64,000 nt of DNA from Amphibalanus amphitrite (GCF_019059575.1 NW_024881533.1:434001-498000), one strand, 5' to 3'; shown: positions 1 to 10,646, counted from the stretch's first letter. Translations and numbers: made by a program. Notes: generated from the sequence alone by a model not told the origin.

Positions 1-1
1 C

Positions 2-149
2 GCCACCACCGACACCCGGATCGGGCTGGTGGGCGGCCAGCTGGGGAACCTGGACCCGGTGCCGGGCTCCGACTATCCGTCGCGGATCGCCAACGGGAAC
101 CAGCAGCCGGCGCAGACCAGCCAGCAGCTGCGGCAGCAGCCCGACAGCG
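2..149 (+). CDS. Clip-domain serine protease homolog, candidate upstream exon (partial)
   Basis: This open, GC-rich stretch runs in from the window edge and encodes a Gln/Asn-rich low-complexity peptide (ending with NQQPAQTSQQLRQQPDS). A plausible donor, GCG|GTCAGT, ends it at 149, followed by a G-run and AT-richer sequence. It ends one base into a codon, and the exon at 7346 supplies exactly the two missing bases, so the splice keeps frame (GTA, Val). Low-complexity Q/G/S linkers before the clip domain are usual in arthropod clip-SPHs. The signal peptide and true start must lie upstream of the window. Exon identity rests on frame, composition and donor only; no domain is visible here, so it could belong to something else. 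Confidence 0.5.
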
Positions 150-334
150 GTCAGTGGTCCCGGCAACGGCTGCACGCGGGGGGGGGGGGGGGCGCATTTA
201 CGGGCCCGGTTATTAGGTGACACCTGCCGATCTCTAGTTTAGTAATGATGAGTGACTTAAATAGGGCATTACATGCTCTAGAGCTCCGAAGTGCGATAGC
301 GAGTGGAAAGGACATTATCGAAGAAAAGGCATAA
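150..334 (+). other. Start of intron 1 (intron spans 150-7345)
   Basis: The stretch has a 14-G run at about 180-193 just after the donor and no coding signal. The intron as a whole is about 7.2 kb and is filled mostly by the mobile elements listed separately. Confidence 0.45.
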
Positions 335-1685
335 CAGGGTGTCCCAAAATTGATGGCGGTCTAAATCATCGCCCCTGCGGCAAAAACCAGTCGGCATGGT
401 GACACGGTTTATTTACCAATGTATCCGCCCCTCTCCTTCACACACGCCTGCGTGCGCTCAAGCATGCCACTGATCAGGTTGTCCAGCGTCTCGCGCGGGA
501 TCTTCCTCCAGGCGAGCTTGAGGCTGTCTACCAGGCCTCCCTGGAGGTCGCAGCTGGTATCTCGTCCATCTTGTTCTGGACGATGGCCCAGAGGTTTTCG
601 ATACGAGACAGGTCCGGGCTGTTGGGTGGCCACACCTCCTTCCTCCAGAAGTCCGGGAGGTGCTCCTCGCACCACTGCTGGCTCGTGCCGGCGGTGTGAG
701 CCGGGGCGCCGTCTTGCTGGAAGATGACCTTGGACAATGGACATGTCAGGGTGGAGTTTGACCTTTGTCGGAGGGCCGTTCTCACGGGTTCTGCTCAGCG
801 CCGACTTCAGGGCCGTCTCGAGGATGTTGTCCTGGTAGTAGCTGGCGGTGACAGTCTGGCCGCGGGTGACCACGTGCAGATCAGACAGCCCCCGGAAGCT
901 CATCTCGCCCCACACCATGACCTTGGTCGGATGCTTGACAGTTTCCGTTGGGACGACGTCAAAAGAGCCATGGGCTCAAACTCGGTCGTTTTGACGGCTG
1001 GGTGGGTGGTGTAGCTGGTAGGGCGACTCGTCGCTGAAAATGACCCGTCTCCAGTCGTCAATGGTCCAGCTGGAGTGCTGTTTGGCGAACTCCAGACGTC
1101 GGCGCCTCTGTTCCGGGGACAGCTTAGGCTGCAGCTGCGGCTTGAGTGGCTTGAGACCAAGACAGGTCCTCAAATAACGGTGTACAGAGGACTTTGATAC
1201 CGGATGACCTCGCTGTGAAAGCTTGTTGGACAGTTTTCTGGTTGAGTGCCCCCGCTTGAAGGCGGACTTCGCGATGACGATTTTGGCGATGCGTGTGATG
1301 GTGGACTTGCGACCACGTCCTTCCTGGTTCTCAAGCCCTTTACCAGCACGGTGAAGGGCAAGCCAGCGTTGCAGCGACCGTTTTGGAATCTCCAGGTCTT
1401 GAGCGACTTGCCCTGGCTTCATGCCGCCGACAACCATGCCGACGGCCCGGGAGCGCACTGCCAAAGAGTGCTCCCGGCGCATGCTGGACACCTCTTCAGG
1501 GCTTTGCGACATTGATTTTTAGAAATGCTTAATAGGGACATATCGACGAGTTTTGTAGGTCAGCACGTGCAACAATAAGCACGCATGCCACTGCACATGA
1601 TTTTTTGAAAAATACATCACTGCAAAATATTCAACTTAAGGTCAACGAACTTTTCGAAGACCGCCATCAATTCTGGGACACCCTG
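335..1685 (-). mobile_element. Tc1/mariner-superfamily DNA transposon (DD37E type), complete ends
   Basis: The 27-bp terminal inverted repeats at 335-361 and 1659-1685 begin CAGGGTGTCCC and differ at one position. TA lies just outside each end (one extra A on the left), which fits the TA target of this superfamily. The 1.35-kb body carries one transposase on the minus strand. The spacing between the second catalytic Asp (QQDGAPAH) and the Glu of IENLW is 37 residues, so this is a DD37E rather than a DD34E/DD34D element. It sits in intron 1 of the protease homolog. Confidence 0.93.
409..1512 (-). pseudogene. Tc1-like DD37E transposase, broken
   Basis: The protein starts MSQSPEEVSS at 1512, followed by paired helix-turn-helix DNA-binding domains (VAQDLEIPKRSLQRWL; STRKLSNKLSQRGHPVSKSS) and the first catalytic Asp in WRRVIFSDES. 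An in-frame TGA at 976-978 interrupts it, where family members usually carry Trp. The frame resumes (VMVWGEMSFRGL), shifts by one near 740-785 into a segment with QQDGAPAH and PNSPDLSRIENLW, then shifts back near 528 and ends RGGYIGK at 409. One stop and two frameshifts mean this copy no longer makes transposase. All three catalytic residues can still be read. Only the two near-complete TIRs could still respond to an enzyme supplied elsewhere. Confidence 0.9.
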
Positions 1686-1689
1686 TATG

Positions 1690-2510
1690 CGGGAGGGGGA
1701 AAATGGACAGGTAGATGTAGAGAACACGAAGGGGACACGGATGGGCACGTAGCGAACACGGAGGGCACACGGAGGGAACACGGAGGGAACATTAAAGTGG
1801 GAGGTAGGAATTCAGAATTGAAACAGTTGAGGAAGCAGCTGAGATGTATCCGGCGACCGAAAATGAGACTCCCAACGGAAATGGTCAGCGGCAGGTGGCG
1901 GCAGCCGCAGTCGCTAATTGGTGCACGATTCTGTCAATGCTGAACTTGGGCACTAGCCATCCTCCCAGAATCTCGGAATTTCCCGATTGGACGGTGGAGG
2001 TCGGCCGTGCATCAAGCTCTGCTTACCGTGGCCTATGAGCAATCCGTTTATTCAATTAATCGAGATGTAATAGTACCTAAGTAACTAGCCCTCTCCTGTC
2101 TCATTGTGTAAGAGAGCGTGGCTGAAGCATGTCGGCCGAAGCATGATTCAAATACCTAGTGGCCACGTAGCGCGGAACTCCTTATGTCGACGGCGATCCA
2201 GTCGTAGTTGCTCAGTCTCAGAGCGGTTTGTGGTTATTACTCGCACCACCAGACATCCATTGCGATCAACGCGGCTCGCAGGCAGGTCCGCGCAACTGAG
2301 CATGTTGGTGCGCGATATCCGCCATGGGGTAAAACCGGAGGTAGGTATGCGGTCAATGAGTTACGAACGCGATTCGATCTCGACCCACTAGACTTGGACA
2401 TATGTTCCGGTCACAGCGCTGTCATAATTTGTCTTTCTTCCTAAAACTCTGTTATTGGCTGCTGTTCACGTCTGTGACGTCGAAATCGACCATGTGACGT
2501 CATTAAGGTG
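1690..2510. other. Intronic stretch without a gene; short ACACGGAGGGA repeats
   Basis: No supported gene is seen. At about 1718-1795 there is a small imperfect tandem repeat of an 11-17-base ACACGGAGGGA-type unit. The remainder is unremarkable. Confidence 0.5.
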
Positions 2511-2969
2511 GGGCATTCCACGATAAATCGTACCAGGCCCGTCACCCTCATCTCTCAGATTTGAATGAAAATTGGTAGCTACTAGGGGTAATCATAGGCT
2601 CCAAAAACACCTGCCAAAATATCAGACTTCTCAGATGAAAACTTTTTGAGCTACATTGCATAATATTTTCTAAACTTCAGATTGTGAGGGTGAGTTTGAT
2701 GAGCTATAACTCAAAAACGAGCTAAGCAAGCAACAAACGGTAAACAGCTTTGAACTAACGATGAATCAAAGATTAATATAGCTTTTTTAAAATTGGAAAG
2801 AAAAGCTTCACATATTGAAAAAAGTCGTAATATTTTTTTTTTTAAATTGTCTATAACGGCCCTTGGGACCAACATTTTTGCCATTTTTATTTCTTCAAAA
2901 TAAATTTCAGGTCATTTAAAGTCGACATGCAAAAAATTAGAAAGGTGTTCTTTCTATAAGTTCATTTTA

Positions 2970-3270
2970 ATGCATACAAAATGGGTTTCCGGGGGTCAGC
3001 TCGCCGTTTCGCCTCTAATGGAGCTGGAATCTTGCGGAAAAAACGAGCATGTGCGCCGTTACAAGATGCATCGAATGACACCACATTTTAAGGTCTCGGG
3101 GTCATTGGTGACCCCTGAGGTCATTCCAAGTGACCCAAATTACGGGTCCGGTTTTTGGTAGATAACTTCGCAACAAATGGTCGCAGAGCCGCGATTTTAG
3201 CATCTTTGTGTTTGCCTAGCTCCGGCGCGTCGAATGGTATACTGTATATATCAGGGCGGTATATATCAGG
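2970..3270 (+). mobile_element. TTAA/AGGTCA element fragment (family T2), left part
   Basis: It matches the copy at 12282-13319 block for block (CTCGCCGTTTCGCCYCTRRTGGAGC, written here as a short consensus in two parts: CTCGCCGTTTCGCC and TGGAGCT; then ATAACTTCGCAA and CGCAGAGCCGCGATTTT). The LINE fragment interrupts it near 3270 and it continues from about 4567. Confidence 0.7.
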
Positions 3271-4562
3271 GCGGATCGTTAAGTTGCATACTCTGGTGTA
3301 TTTTCGCGAACGACCTCTGTCTCCATGTGCCCGATTATGTAAAAATAGTTCAGGATACCCAGATTTGGACAACTGGCAAAAAGCATGACCTCCCGTTACT
3401 TATAAACCGGCTCGAGACAGCTCTCCAATCGATGTTTAACTGGTTCTGCGCACACCGTATGAAAGTGAACGAAGCAAAGACTGAACTGATGGTCATGGGA
3501 ACGAAGCAGATGCTGAGAGGTATTTCTAGTGTGAACGTTCAGTTCAACCAGGCAACAATCAGATCGTCAAACCATGTTCGTAACCTCGGTGTGATTTTCG
3601 ACCGTAGCCTTGACTTCCAACCTCATGTCGATCAACTCGTTCCGAAATGTATAGGAATGCTCCTCGGCCTAAACCATGTCAAACATGTCATACCGATCGC
3701 GACCTTGAAACATCTTATCACTGCTCTAGTCTTCCCCGTGCTGCGCTATTGCATGTCAGTTTACGGCATATGTAACAAGGCGCAAGTCCACCGCATTCAT
3801 AAGGTGATTAACTTTGCCGCACGAGTGCTCAGTGGACGCCGCAAGCATGAGAGCATATCAGATGTTGTGCGATCGCTCGGGTGGCTAAATGCTGATGAAC
3901 TGATCACTTACCATCGAGTCATCACCATTCACCGACTGCTTACCGATGATGTATAGTCGACTACAGAATGATGTTCCAATCCTCAAAAGCTATCAGTTGA
4001 CCGGAGCGCTAAGTTGTGCCGTAATTATCACGCAATTAAGCGTGTCGATTGTGAGCATTGGGACAAAGCTATAATTTGTTAACTCAGCCCGTGTGATGCG
4101 GCACAGCCTACCACTCCAGGCAAATAATTGCCTGTGAAAAGTGGAACATCATTCTGTAGTCGACTATACCGAGGCCAGTAGTCGCGACTATCCACTCTCC
4201 CGCTCGTGAGCAGCACAGCCATAGTACTCGCACTGCTGATCTCCTCACAGTGCCGCGTATTCGCACAGAAGCAGGACGCAGTCGGCTGTGCTTCAGTGCC
4301 GTGAAGTTATATAACTCTGTGCCTAGGAAGCCTGGCATGTCTACCAAAACAGCCACCAAGCAACACCTGTTTGCGTGCCGTGACGAGTGAGTTGTGGTGA
4401 CGTTTTATTTTATTTTATTTTATTTTCCCATTGTTTTGAATGTATCGGTGTAAATGCTCCCTAAGTATCCGTATGCTTGTATTATTGACGTGCGATGGTG
4501 AAAAGCCCCTGAGAGCAGTGGACCTTCGTGAATATACATTCTGATTCTGATTCTGATTCTGT
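3271..4562 (+). mobile_element. 5'-truncated CR1/Jockey-like LINE fragment with microsatellite tail
   Basis: It begins inside the reverse transcriptase at a GS.L motif (equivalent to GSILGPLLF), runs through the thumb/connection region (NRLETALQSMFNWFCAHRMK, VRNLGVIFDRSLDF, PVLRYCMSVYG), and resumes after an inverted repeat with a C-terminus that includes VPRIRTEAGRSR and ends FACRDE near 4389. The YADD box is lost. The 3' end is a short (ATTCTG)n repeat at about 4538-4561, a tail typical of CR1-like LINEs. A (TTTTA)n run lies at 4402-4427. This is a dead-on-arrival copy with no coding role for the host. Confidence 0.85.
3951..4169. repeat. Inverted repeat, 28-bp perfect arms, inside the LINE fragment
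   Basis: The arms 3951-3978 and 4142-4169 (GTATAGTCGACTACAGAATG…) are perfect reverse complements separated by 163 bases. They interrupt the LINE reading frame, so this is either a small MITE or a local inverted duplication. Confidence 0.75.
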
Positions 4563-4566
4563 TTGT

Positions 4567-5045
4567 TCTGGTGAGGTCAGCTTAAGTCGCTGATCTCGGG
4601 TCAGCACACTGCCGTGTATTTGGTTCCGCTCCCCGACCGGGCGGCCCAGCCGGTAGCCAGCCCCCGGGCATCACGTGACCGCCCCGAGTCCGCGGCAAAG
4701 CCAACCAGCGCGGCGCTGGACAAACAGCGCCGCCACAGAGATGGTTAACAGTCGGGTCAGGCCACGAAGCTGGGTGAATGAGATCATATTGCACATCATT
4801 CGATTCGCAAGGTCTTCCCGAGTCCATTGGTAGCTTTCCCGTCTCTCTAGCTCAATTTGATCGAGAGTTATTGACGAAAAGCTCTTATGACCCTAGTGAC
4901 GTACGAATGACGTCACGCAAGGTCAACAATGCAAACGTGAGGCAAAAATGACTTCAATTGGACTTTCAGTAACCAGTGATGTCACTAGGCAGCTTTACCA
5001 CGCCATTTGTAGGCTCTCTTCCCGAAATCACAATTCGAGACCATT
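4567..5045 (+). mobile_element. TTAA/AGGTCA element fragment (family T2), right part
   Basis: It continues the 2970-3270 fragment after the LINE insertion. The blocks GCACATCATTCGATTCG, CCCGAGTCCATTGGTAGC, AGAGTTATTGACGAAAA and GACGTCACGCAAGGTCAA match 12687-12840 in order. Confidence 0.65.
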
Positions 5046-5854
5046 ATACGGTGACGCAAAAAAAGTACATTGATAAAAAAAACACCTTCCTTATTTTCTG
5101 CATACTACCTAATAATGATCCAAAAATGTTTTTAAGCAAATAAAAATTCAAAAAAATTTGGTTCCAAAGGCATATAAATGCAAATGAAAGGAAACTCAAT
5201 GTGTTATATATCAAAAATAGTTTATATTTCAAAATTTTAAAAATGCATATTATTCTTTGTTTCAATGCAAGTTCAATGCCGTATAGCATTTGGCATTTGG
5301 ATTATCCGTCTTAGAGCTACAGCCCGCCAAACTTGGCGCTGCAACGCAAGATCCAAAACATGTTATACATTATAACTCAAAAACTTCTCATTGGATTAGC
5401 CTGAAATTGTCACAGGAGGATTCAGAGCCGCTGATTACCCCTTAGACCAATTATCGTTAAAATCCGAGAGATGAGGATGTCAAATTGGAAAAAAGTGGTA
5501 CGATCTATCGTGGAATGCCTTGCAGGTGACAAATTGTAGTTTTTTTTAATCAAAAGGGAGATGCCAAGTCAATTGGAGGCAACGTTTTGTGAGTATCGCA
5601 TCCTAGCAGCTCGTGATAGCAGAAATTTGAGCCTACGCATTATAATCAGGGATGCGGAGCCGTGGAAATTTCAGACGGCTCCGGCTCCGGGTCCTGCTCC
5701 GGAGAAAAAAATCGGCTCCGAAAACAAAAACAAAATTGACACCCACATATTATTTTATTTTTTGTTTTTATCTACGTTGCATTGGCCTTGCGTGGATGTC
5801 ATCAAGAGAAATATTTCATATTTTATATTACCAAGAGAAATATTTTATATTACC

Positions 5855-6536
5855 TGCCCCAATAGGTAGGTAATATAACATCCTGGTCAGGGGTTGTGAT
5901 GGGCGGGGAAACCAACTGTGGTAAGGATTTTTTTCTTCGAACAACGGTTTCCGAGATATAGCCTTGGGCAATTCCTGGAGGTCACGCTGCAACCCTATTT
6001 TTGGCGGCTTATAACTCTATTGGCATGGATGAGATAACACATCCTATAAACCTGAGGTCAACGCAGGCCGAAAGCCACTTTTTTATTATCGCATATGAAT
6101 GAAAATTGATTGATGAGGCTTTAATCGTCATCAGACAAAATTGCAACTTGCAGTGAGGGAAAGTATCAAGGTCACTTCGAAAAAACGGTCAAAAGGTCAC
6201 GTGATCAAAATTTTCAAAATTTGAAAATCCGAGATAGCCAAAATGTTCGTTGTTTGATTACGAGTTGAACCATATAAAGTTTTTATCATAGAAAACCAAC
6301 AGTTTCTGAGTTATAGGCCGCCAAATATAGAGTTGCAGCGTGACCTCCAGGAATTGCACAAGGCTATATTTCGGAAACCGTTGCTCGAAGAAAACAATCA
6401 TTGTCACAGCTGGCTTCCCCGCCCATCACAACCCATTAGACCAATTTTAAGCAAAAAAAATAAAATATGACTGTGTACGGCTTTGGTCAATCTATCGTGA
6501 AATGCCCCAATAGGTAGGTAATATAACATCCTGGAA
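5855..6536. mobile_element. Foldback element flanked by a perfect 32-bp direct repeat
   Basis: Arms of roughly 100-110 bases (about 5888-6000 and 6330-6434), beginning GGGTTGTGATGGGCGGGGAA and its complement, are near-perfect inverted repeats. The whole is bounded by identical 32-base direct repeats at 5855-5886 and 6505-6536 (TGCCCCAATAGGTAGGTAAT…). No ORF of note. Between the right arm and the right direct repeat lies an end resembling the element at 2511-5523. Confidence 0.7.
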
Positions 6537-7345
6537 GGGATTTTTCTTTATATCCTAGATATCAACACAAAATAAATAATTTTTAGCAATCTACAAAGCA
6601 TAATAGGACCAAATCTGTTATTTGCTCAAAGAAAAGCTAATAGAACTTTCTTCTACGACGTGGATAGTCTGCGCTGCCGCTATAGGTACGGATTAATATC
6701 ATTTAGAGCGACATGTCTGACGCACGTAGCGTCTCGTTTAGCTCTCGGCACTAATGCCACCAGTAGTCAGAGCTCAGAACGTACCGTGGGCGGACATCAT
6801 CCACATACCCGGTACAATGGCGAGCCGATATTCGGACGGACATACAGCAGAAGGCGCCGGGATAACGACGCGGCGATCAGACACGCCCGGATCGAACTGC
6901 TGAAAACATTACCTTACTGCGCTTTAAATCGCACATTTCAGCATTCACACGTTCATCGGAACGCAAACATTTAGCGTTTAGAATATTAAATCATTTCGCC
7001 TTATGATGCATGTGTGATAAGTTGCGCTGACTACCACCTAGACGTCATTTCGTGGTCCTTGTGTGGATTAGTCCAAGTAAAAGGTGCGCTACCCTGCCGG
7101 CCTGCCCGCCGCCCGGTGAGCCTAAAGTGTCGCACTGTCGCTGAACCGGCCTCTCCACCGAAAACCTAAATTTAGTGCCACTTTGGCACCCATATAAATT
7201 TCACACAAAGCTGCTGGTGGACGTTTCCCAACCAATCAAATTTCTTAATCATGCGATTTATTCCGGCGTTGGGAATATAAATGTCAAAAGTGTACCTACT
7301 TACCCATTTCCAAATGAGAATCTGACGTTTGTTTTTTCGTTTCAG
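6537..7345. other. End of intron 1, no gene seen
   Basis: No coding homology or repeat is recognised. The intron closes with a good pyrimidine tract and acceptor (GTTTTTTCGTTTCAG) at 7331-7345. Confidence 0.5.
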
Positions 7346-7479
7346 TATACGACGGGCAGTCGAACGGTCGTGTTTCGAAGAGTAGCGACTGCTACTGTTC
7401 CTTGATCGGCGAATGTCCTCACAACGGCGGCTTTGACGGCGCCGGGCTGATCGATATCCGAATTGTCAACACCAGGCCG
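7346..7479 (+). CDS. Clip-domain serine protease homolog, exon encoding first half of the clip domain
   Basis: Acceptor TTTCAG|TA and donor CCG|GTGAGA bound a 134-base exon. In frame it reads YDGQSNGRVSKSSDCYCSLIGECPHNGG…IDIRIVNTRP. The Cys pattern C-x-C-(6)-C is the start of a six-Cys clip domain of the CLIPA type, and the IDIRIV segment recurs in this family. The exon ends in phase 0. The other three clip cysteines (QC and the CC pair) are at the start of the next exon, so an intron splits the domain. Confidence 0.87.
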
Positions 7480-7534
7480 GTGAGAGTCGACGGCGCGCGC
7501 CGAGTGCCACTCGCCCCCTCTGCCTCACTCGCTG

Positions 7535-7535
7535 C

Positions 7536-7611
<76 letters not shown>
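7535..7611 (+). repeat. (CT)n microsatellite
   Basis: About 75 bases of almost pure CT with one TTTCT interruption. Confidence 0.97.
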
Positions 7612-7614
<3 letters not shown>

Positions 7615-7726
7615 TCTCCTTAGCTGTCCCTCTATTTCTCTTGACACGTTTTTGGTACTTTTCTTTGGACAGGTTCTTGTGTTATGTTTTTATCGATTAT
7701 CGCTTTGTTACGTTAGCGACGCACTC

Positions 7727-7934
7727 ATTTGCTCGCTCACTCATGAACCATTGTTCATTTACCCGCTCACTCACTCGCTCACTTACTCATTCAGTCGCTC
7801 GCTTATTCGCTTACTCGCTCACTCGTTCACCTGCTCAGTTCTGCCGGACTCGCTCAACTACCCACCCACCCAACCCACTCACTCACTCACTCACTCACTC
7901 ACTCACTGACTCACTGACTCACTCACTGACTCTC
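7727..7934 (+). repeat. (CTCA)n microsatellite
   Basis: A degenerate CTCA/CTCG tetranucleotide repeat that becomes nearly pure between about 7876 and 7934. Confidence 0.9.
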
Positions 7935-7943
7935 TGTTGTCAG

Positions 7944-8285
7944 ACGGTGGTGAACGGTCAGCTGCAGTGCAGCAGCGAGTACCAGGAGCTTTGCTGTCCA
8001 CCCAGCTCCGGCGGCGGCGGCTCCGGCTCCGGTGGCTCCGGACAGCTGGTGTCCGGCTGTCCGGCCGCCGCTGGACACAGCCAGTGCGGACAGCGACAGC
8101 TGATCGCGGTGCCCGGCTACACCCTGAAGCCGGCCGAGACGAGCTTCGGCGCCTACCCGTGGGTGGCCACCATCCTACGCGAGGGCGACGTCTTCATCAG
8201 CTCCGGGGTGCTCATCAGCGACCAGTGGGTGCTCACCGTGGCGCACCACGTCAACAAGTACAGCAACAACTACTCGGGCCTCAAG
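7944..8285 (+). CDS. Clip-domain serine protease homolog, exon with clip end, linker and catalytic-His region
   Basis: Acceptor TTGTCAG|ACG and donor AAG|GTCAGT bound 114 codons in phase 0 at both sides. The exon completes the clip domain (LQCSSEYQELCCPP), then a Gly/Ser linker (SGGGGSGSGGSGQ), then the start of the trypsin-like domain: SQCGQRQ…YTLKPAETSFGAYPWVATIL and WVLTVAHHV. The His of the triad is kept, but the Cys that normally follows it (AAHC) is His here. There is no R-IVGG activation site, as expected for an SPH that is not activated as an ordinary protease. The frame joins perfectly to the next exon, IRFGEWD. Confidence 0.94.
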
Positions 8286-8408
8286 GTCAGTGCCTGCCGA
8301 GACATCCCGCCGCGGTACATACCTCGTGCAATTCTGTACACCGTGCTCCGCATCCAGCTGCTTGCCGGGCGAGGTGCTCTTTTGATAAACTTTTATGAGA
8401 ATAATATA

Positions 8409-10172
8409 CAGGGTTATTTTTTATACAGGGCAAAAAGTAAAGAGCAATGGCGGTACCAGAAAACACATCAACTGACAGCAAATGTACAGGGTGTCCCATA
8501 AGTTCCTTCTCACCTAAATTTTTCTTTTAGAGGCTCTCTTATTTAAAGCCACGCTTAATTTATTTTGTAACTGAGCTTTTGGGGTTGCCATGGCAACTGT
8601 GAATGTGCTCCACGGTAACTAATTCGTCTAGACAAAATATTTTTTGCCAGAGAGTTCACTTCCTGTGGAGACGGCTTACGCCGCAACATAGAGGTCTCCG
8701 ATACGGGAACGTCTCGGTATTTAGTCCACACTGGGCCATTCACGACGGTTGAGGGTGATTGAGGCCATCCAGTATGTAGCCAATGTCTGTCGCTAACTGG
8801 ACGCACAGTCAACAAGTGACGCCGATGATTTGTCGGGAGTCAATCGCTGCAAGTTTACGCTCTTTTTTGTCAGCTTTCACGAGTGAGCCATGTGGCCAAA
8901 ACTGTGTGGCGCGAAAATGGCCGTCAAAAAGGTCTTAGCGTTAGAAAGTTGGTAAACAGGCTTTTCAGGATGCATTACCAGCTGTCTAAGAGTATCATTT
9001 CGGGGTACCTAACTCAAGGTGACTTAAGCTCTACTTACCGGAGGGCTCAAAACAGTCAAAAACGTCTTAAAATGGCCAAACATGTGTTTCGTTATGCCTG
9101 AGGCTAAAAAACTGAAGGGCCGATGGCATCAATGTGGTCATCTGGACTACCTAGTCCGTGCTCGAGATAAACCACCGGTGCAAACCCCAAATCGGTCCCA
9201 TATGGGCGACGTAAAAGGCTTTTATGTCATCCCGCTTTATTCCTATGCAAAAGGCCAGAGTCACGGTAATGTGGGGTAATATGCGTCCAGACACTGATCA
9301 CAATGCGATTGATACTCCAGAAACAGTCTTGGGACGCAGAATGCTTCTCCAAGAAGATCTAGTAGGAGTTTCAGCTTTCTAGCTTAACTCGAACCGCAAG
9401 TATGACCACATCTTTTTAGGAGAAAATGGCATCCGGGAGGTCGTAGGCTCATCTTCAAGCAAGACAGTGCATCAGTGCACAGGTCAAGCAAAGCTTAGAA
9501 GCAGTGCCAGGAGACTGTGATAGGCGTGTGTGGTAAGATCACATCCCAGCCAACTCATCGGATCCAAATTTCATAAAAATGTGTTGGGAATATTGAAATC
9601 GAGGCTCGTCGAAGCGAACCGGTGTTTCAGCATTGAGGAGCTCACGGCGCATGCCAAGTCAGTCTGGGCTAACTTCAAGCCTGTTATGCTGCCAAACATG
9701 CCGGTTGGCATGTCGCAGCATGTATTCATGTGTTTGCCTATGAAATGGGGAGCACATTGAGGGGTTATAAACATATCAAAACGCAATGTACTCTGTTTTA
9801 CATGCAAATATAAGGTGAGAACGAACTTATGGGACACCCTGTATATCTTTGTAATAAGCACATTCTGACATTTCATTTGCACACACAAACTTTGAGTTTG
9901 AGCTCCGTTTAGGCTTACAGAACGTGCTCGAAGTGAGCACAGTTTTAATGCACGCAAGCCTGGAGTAATTGGCGATTTTGGGGAAAACATTTTGTTGTGC
10001 GCCATTTTCACGGAACTTCACAACAGAATGAGTCCCAAGAAGTCTTTAAAAGGTCCTGAAAACAAAATGACAAACAATTTCCTTTCACATGGATATACTT
10101 TTTTTGCGTTTGTTATATGTTTTGGTATCTCTAGGCTTAAAAACTTTTTGCCCTGTAAAAAAAATCACCCTG
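8409..10172. mobile_element. Tc1/mariner-type element, outer, degenerate
   Basis: Ends CAGGGTTATTTTTTATACAG… and …AAAAAAATCACCCTG form about 30-bp inverted repeats (both then share GGGCAAAAAG), flanked by TA on each side (8407-8408, 10173-10174). After removal of the nested element only about 400 bases remain, so it is non-autonomous. The same end type bounds the MITE at 37259-38059. Confidence 0.82.
8486..9841 (+). mobile_element. Tc1/mariner-type element nested in 8409-10172
   Basis: About 29-bp inverted repeats (CAGGGTGTCCCATAAGTTC…; one mismatch in this block) with TA outside both ends. A transposase can be traced on the + strand but is broken throughout: a DNA-binding segment near 8883-9085 (VWRENGRQKGLSVRKLVNR), a catalytic-Asp segment IFKQDSASVHRSSKA near 9450, and a C-terminal part near 9545-9720. 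It must be younger than the element it interrupts. Confidence 0.85.
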
Positions 10173-10465
10173 TATATTTTGACGATATCATTGATAGGTC
10201 AAGCATATTTCAAAATGTGCAGGAATCGTCTTTTTGGTAAACCGATACCATGGACCGGTACATTTGATCGGACTAGCACATTAGGCCTTTTCACCACGTA
10301 GGGTTTTTAGCGACCAATGCTGCAGCACACGCAGCCCTGAGCTTCAGCTGCCTGAGAAGCCTATCAAATTGTGTCAGTTTAATACGGCCGCGGTAACTTT
10401 CCGCAGGGTGACCCGCGCGTGACTGGCTTTCTCCGCCCGTATCAGTTACCTACTGTCTACGCCAC

Positions 10466-10621
10466 TGTTCTGTAGCACGCCGATCCATTCTGTAGCGTCA
10501 CCCAGCTCTATTCTGTAGCACGCCGATCCATTCTGTAGCGTTACCCAGCTCTATTCTGTAGCCTCACCCAGCTCCATTCTGTAGCCTCACCCAGCTCCAT
10601 ACTGTAGCGTTACCCGTCTCT
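10466..10621 (+). repeat. Short tandem repeat, ATTCTGTAGC units
   Basis: About seven units of roughly 20-24 bases alternating ATTCTGTAGCACGCCGATCC and ATTCTGTAGCGTCACCCAGC. It lies immediately upstream of the last exon's acceptor. Confidence 0.85.
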
Positions 10622-10646
10622 TACTCTGCCTGCCCCGTCTCGGCAG

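Larger units (their letters stand above)
2511..5523. mobile_element. Large non-autonomous inverted-repeat element with nested insertions
   Basis: The left end GGGGCATTCCACGATAAATC and the right end (…GATCTATCGTGGAATGCC) are inverted repeats matching over roughly 50 bases, including a shared CCTCATCTCTC block. No transposase is seen. Inside lie parts of a TTAA-type AGGTCA element (2970-3270 and 4567-5045) split by a LINE fragment. The right end of a related element (ATCTATCGTGAAATGCCCC) recurs at 6491-6510. The superfamily is not assignable from the ends alone. Confidence 0.6.
7480..7943 (+). other. Intron 2, made largely of microsatellites
   Basis: The intron is 464 bases, GT-AG, with donor GTGAGA and acceptor TGTTGTCAG. 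Most of it is simple sequence, listed separately. No gene. Confidence 0.85.
8286..10646 (+). other. Intron 3 (2.36 kb)
   Basis: GT-AG intron with acceptor CCCCGTCTCGGCAG. It holds a Tc1/mariner element nested in another one, then a short tandem repeat just before the acceptor. No host coding sequence is seen. Confidence 0.88.

Noticed and set aside
3234-3956. 240-codon frame as a host gene
   Set aside because: It is the C-terminal part of a LINE reverse transcriptase without its catalytic box, with the LINE 3' tail following.
10466-10621. CRISPR-like array
   Set aside because: Adjacent degenerate tandem units without unique spacers in a eukaryotic intron. The same applies to the minisatellites and the 57560-57760 repeat.
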